Source of the DNA: Clostridia bacterium | GTDB taxonomy: Bacteria; Bacillota_E; SLMV01; PUMD01 | Reading direction: 5' to 3' | Assembly (NCBI GenBank): GCA_007128555.1 | Contig: SKXF01000068.1 | Location: 1-7,750, forward strand | DNA length: 7,750 nt | Shown: piece by piece, positions 5,713-7,750 of the stretch | Layout of the letters: each line of letters starts with the position of its first letter | Position numbering within the stretch: the stretch's first letter is position 1 | Made by a program: the position numbers and the translations under genes | The notes under the pieces: generated by a model | Databases searched by the model: none | What the model was told of the DNA's origin: nothing | Seen by the model: only the letters and a program-made list of their open reading frames with translations

Positions 5713-7476
5713 ATGGACAGGCAAGTTAGCTGCATCGTGCGAGTTACTGCATTAGCGGGTGCGGGCTACCTGGGAGTCATGGCGTGGGGCGCATGGGGAG
5801 CCCTGCCGGGTATGATCTCAGCGACCCTGGGTTTCTTCGTCTTTCGATATATTGTGAATTTCTTCACAAGGACAGTCCTTCACGTGGACATCTTCGAGGA
5901 AGATGAACCGCGAATCAAGAGGATGAAGGCCAGCGGCGATGCCAGGGGGTTGATATGGGTGCTGGCCGGCAGCGAGGACCGTCCAGAAGCTCGCAAGGCT
6001 GCCGCCGATGCCCTGGCAGGGATTGGCGAGCCTGCTGTAGGTTTCCTCGCAGACGCCCTGAGGCACTCCGATGACAAAACCCGCACGTGGTTTTGCCGGA
6101 TACTCCTCGAGATCGGTGCTCCTGCCGTTGAACCCCTCATTGGTCTTCTAGAGGACCCGCAACCGTCCACATGTATAGAGGCTGCCGAGGTGCTAGGTGG
6201 CATCGGGGACAGGCGAGGGGTAAAGCCCCTCGTAACCATGCTCAACGACGAGAGGTGCGGTGTGAGCACCGCTGCCGTCAGAGCCCTAGGTGCGATCGGA
6301 GACCCCGATGCGGTAGGGGCACTGCTGGTGGCCGCCGCCTTGAGGGATGAGGTCCACTTCACGTTGGATGTCATGAGGGCGCTGAGTGCGATCGGCGTCC
6401 GCGCCGTGGAGCCCCTCATGGCTGCCCTCGAGGATGAGGACGGAGCTGGGCGCGTGGTTGCTGCGTGGAACCTCGGTGAGATCCGCGACACCCGGGCCGT
6501 TGATCTCCTTATTGCCGTCCTCCAGGATGGGGCTGATGGTGAGCGCGGGGCCTGTGCCGCTGCCCTGGGCAAGATCGGTGACCCGCGTGCCGCGAAGCCC
6601 CTCATAGCCGCGCTCGGGGATGATAAGCCGGTCGTGCGAGGCAGCGCAGCCGAGGCCCTGGGAAAACTCGGCGACCGGGATGCGGTTGAGCAGCTTGTCG
6701 CGGTCTTCAAAGGCGATCCCAGCTTCTATGTGCGCTGGTACGCCGCCGTGGCCTCGAAGCAACTAGGATGGAAGCCTGGACGTGATGAGCCAGGCGCCCG
6801 TTACTGGATTGCCATGCAGGACTGGGAAAAGGTGATTGCCCTGGGGGACGATGCCGTGAGGCCCCTTGCCGAAACTGCAAGGGGTCGCGGGGAATGGGAA
6901 GACGAGTCCTCCAGGCTTCATGATGAGAAGGTGCGCAGGGAAGCACAGGCGGCACTGAACAGGATAGATGACCGTTCGAAAAGCCCTCTATGGGTGCCGG
7001 GTACCCTTCAGCCGGAGCTCCGGCCAGGGCCCCCACGGCGGCCTGCAGATCGCGTGGACGGAGGGGATACGGTCTCAGCCAGTCTGCATGAGCTTGTGAG
7101 AAGGGGAGACTACGACGGCCTCCTGGCCTGTCTCAATGGGGGCGCCGACGTGGACGAGATCTACGGCGATCATACCCCTCTGAGGTTGGCTTCACAGAGG
7201 GGCCGTGCCGACATGGTGAAGCTTCTCATTGAGCGTGGGGCCGATGTCAATGTCCAGCTCAATACAAGGGGAGTGCCCTGGAGTGGGGGCGGTTCGACCC
7301 CATTGCACGATGCGGTTTGGGCCGACCATCTACGGGTTGCCTCCCTTCTCCTTGAGGCAGGTGCGGATGTAAGCGCCCGGAATGACAGCGGCAGGACGCC
7401 CCTGGATTTGGCCGCGGGGCACCAGCGTCACGCGATGAGGGAACTTCTCTGGCAGTACGAAGGTATCGAGGGGTGA
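5713..7476 (+). CDS. Membrane-anchored HEAT-repeat and ankyrin-repeat fusion protein
   Basis: This encodes 587 residues in three parts. Residues about 7-50 are hydrophobic (IVRVTALAGAGYLGVMAWGA, then ISATLGFFVFRYIVNFF) and probably form one or two membrane helices. Residues about 69-415 are HEAT/PBS-lyase repeats, roughly nine or ten units such as LGGIGDRRGVKPLVTML and ALGKIGDPRAAKPLIAAL. Near 349-385 is a variant unit, LGWKPGRDEPGARYWIAMQDW followed by LGDDAVRPLAE, matching the one in the upstream gene. A proline-rich linker (about 425-450) leads to about three ankyrin repeats (455-585), with clear GADV and TPL signatures such as LLIERGADVN and GRTPLDLAAG. Both repeat types mediate protein binding, so this is probably a membrane-tethered scaffold on the cytosolic side; no catalytic motif is seen. 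ATG 5713 is preferred, since GGGAGGAG (5698-5705) lies 7 bases upstream; GTG 5689 would add 8 residues. The gene follows its relative after 260 bases and may be co-transcribed. Confidence 0.9.
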   Translation: MDRQVSCIVRVTALAGAGYLGVMAWGAWGALPGMISATLGFFVFRYIVNFFTRTVLHVDIFEEDEPRIKRMKASGDARGLIWVLAGSEDRPEARKAAADALAGIGEPAVGFLADALRHSDDKTRTWFCRILLEIGAPAVEPLIGLLEDPQPSTCIEAAEVLGGIGDRRGVKPLVTMLNDERCGVSTAAVRALGAIGDPDAVGALLVAAALRDEVHFTLDVMRALSAIGVRAVEPLMAALEDEDGAGRVVAAWNLGEIRDTRAVDLLIAVLQDGADGERGACAAALGKIGDPRAAKPLIAALGDDKPVVRGSAAEALGKLGDRDAVEQLVAVFKGDPSFYVRWYAAVASKQLGWKPGRDEPGARYWIAMQDWEKVIALGDDAVRPLAETARGRGEWEDESSRLHDEKVRREAQAALNRIDDRSKSPLWVPGTLQPELRPGPPRRPADRVDGGDTVSASLHELVRRGDYDGLLACLNGGADVDEIYGDHTPLRLASQRGRADMVKLLIERGADVNVQLNTRGVPWSGGGSTPLHDAVWADHLRVASLLLEAGADVSARNDSGRTPLDLAAGHQRHAMRELLWQYEGIEG

Positions 7477-7684
7477 ATCAGCCGGATTAAGGGTGCATGG
7501 CCAGAAGGGGCAGCGATCCTGATGTGACTTCGTAGCAATGATTGGATCCGTCGGTGTCGATCATGAAGGCCATGATACGGGTTGTTGCCGGAGATGGGGA
7601 TGTTCGGGGGACCCGGGCATGGTCGATCGAACCGTAACATGGGACCTGCGACGTTTACGGGGTGAGCCGGAAGGAGCATGTTGC
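7477..7684. other. Intergenic region before the last gene
   Basis: No separate gene is supported. ATCATG and CATGAT at 7560-7576 could form a weak 6-base-pair stem with a five-base loop, without a T run. An open frame from ATG 7538 runs in phase into the last gene, but its residues look non-coding (many Gly, Cys and Arg) until the TTG at 7685. AAGGAG at 7671-7676 is the ribosome binding site for that TTG. Confidence 0.4.
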
Positions 7685-7750
7685 TTGATCGATCTACTGC
7701 TGGACAGCCAGGTGGGCCTGCTGTTCATCACCACTGCATTGGGATTGGGC
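7685..7750 (+). CDS. Partial membrane transporter, probably AspT/YidE-like antiporter N-terminus
   Basis: Only the first 22 codons are in the window. Read from TTG 7685 the peptide is IDLLLDSQVGLLFITTALGLG after the start residue, the beginning of a hydrophobic helix. The pattern of a short acidic-Leu start, an LLF core and an ALGxxLG-type turn resembles the N-terminus of AspT/YidE/YbjL-family (aspartate:alanine exchanger-like) transporters, but 22 residues cannot prove it. The TTG start is supported by AAGGAG at 7671-7676, 8 bases upstream. The nearer ATG at 7678 is in another frame and gives a non-membrane, low-quality peptide. The gene continues beyond the window. Confidence 0.5.
   Translation, partial: MIDLLLDSQVGLLFITTALGLG

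Noticed and set aside
5600..5754. A 51-codon open frame beginning with ATG in the gap between the HEAT genes and running into the second one.
   Set aside because: It has no clear ribosome binding site or family signal and overlaps the start of a well-supported gene in another frame.
6075..6095. An inverted repeat, CAAAACC and GGTTTTG with a seven-base loop.
   Set aside because: It lies inside the HEAT/ankyrin coding sequence with no reason to act as a terminator, and is likely a chance match.
4214..7476. A phycobilin lyase function for the HEAT proteins because of their PBS-lyase type repeats.
   Set aside because: The repeat name is historical and the fold is shared by many scaffolds; there are no bilin or phycobiliprotein genes here.

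Overview
The window looks like a stretch of accessory chromosome from a bacterium of moderately high GC content (clearly above 50% by eye). Every gene I can support is on the + strand. Strong Shine-Dalgarno sequences (AAAGGAGG, AAGGAGG, GGGAGGAG) precede several genes, and GTG or TTG starts are frequent. Together with the protein types (HEAT-repeat proteins, HepT/MntA, zinc-ribbon RDD protein) this suggests a Firmicutes/Clostridia-like thermophile or anaerobe. That assignment is an inference and is weak. No rRNA, tRNA, CRISPR array or intact insertion sequence was seen.

Layout. Positions 1-734 hold no intact gene; 299-600 contains what may be a decayed tyrosine recombinase. Next come a small membrane protein with an N-terminal zinc ribbon and an RDD domain (735-1247) and an ADP-ribosylglycohydrolase of the DraG type with all signature motifs intact (1346-2290). 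A gap of nearly 490 bases follows, carrying a 20-base near-perfect palindrome. Then comes a tightly coupled pair, mntA-hepT (2780-3241 and 3234-3659), a type VII toxin-antitoxin module with its diagnostic motifs complete.

Positions 3660-4213 are again without an intact gene, but 3908-4006 encodes a recognisable C-terminal tail of an OmpR/PhoB-type response regulator with no body upstream, so it is a gene remnant. Two related HEAT-repeat proteins follow: a soluble one of 412 residues with a His/Asp/Cys tail (4214-5452), and one of 587 residues that joins N-terminal membrane segments, HEAT repeats and C-terminal ankyrin repeats (5713-7476). Both contain the same aromatic non-canonical repeat module. 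The window ends in the first 22 codons of a membrane protein, probably an AspT/YidE-like transporter, starting at TTG 7685.

How the genes fit together. Only mntA-hepT is a functional unit by established knowledge: MntA AMPylates and so silences the HepT RNase. The two HEAT proteins share architecture and probably arose by duplication; they are likely protein-interaction scaffolds, one cytosolic and one membrane-anchored. The gaps between genes are long for a bacterium and at least one holds gene debris, which suggests a region shaped by gain and loss. I did not find a clearly novel multi-gene system. The most unusual item is the paired HEAT and membrane-HEAT-ankyrin proteins.
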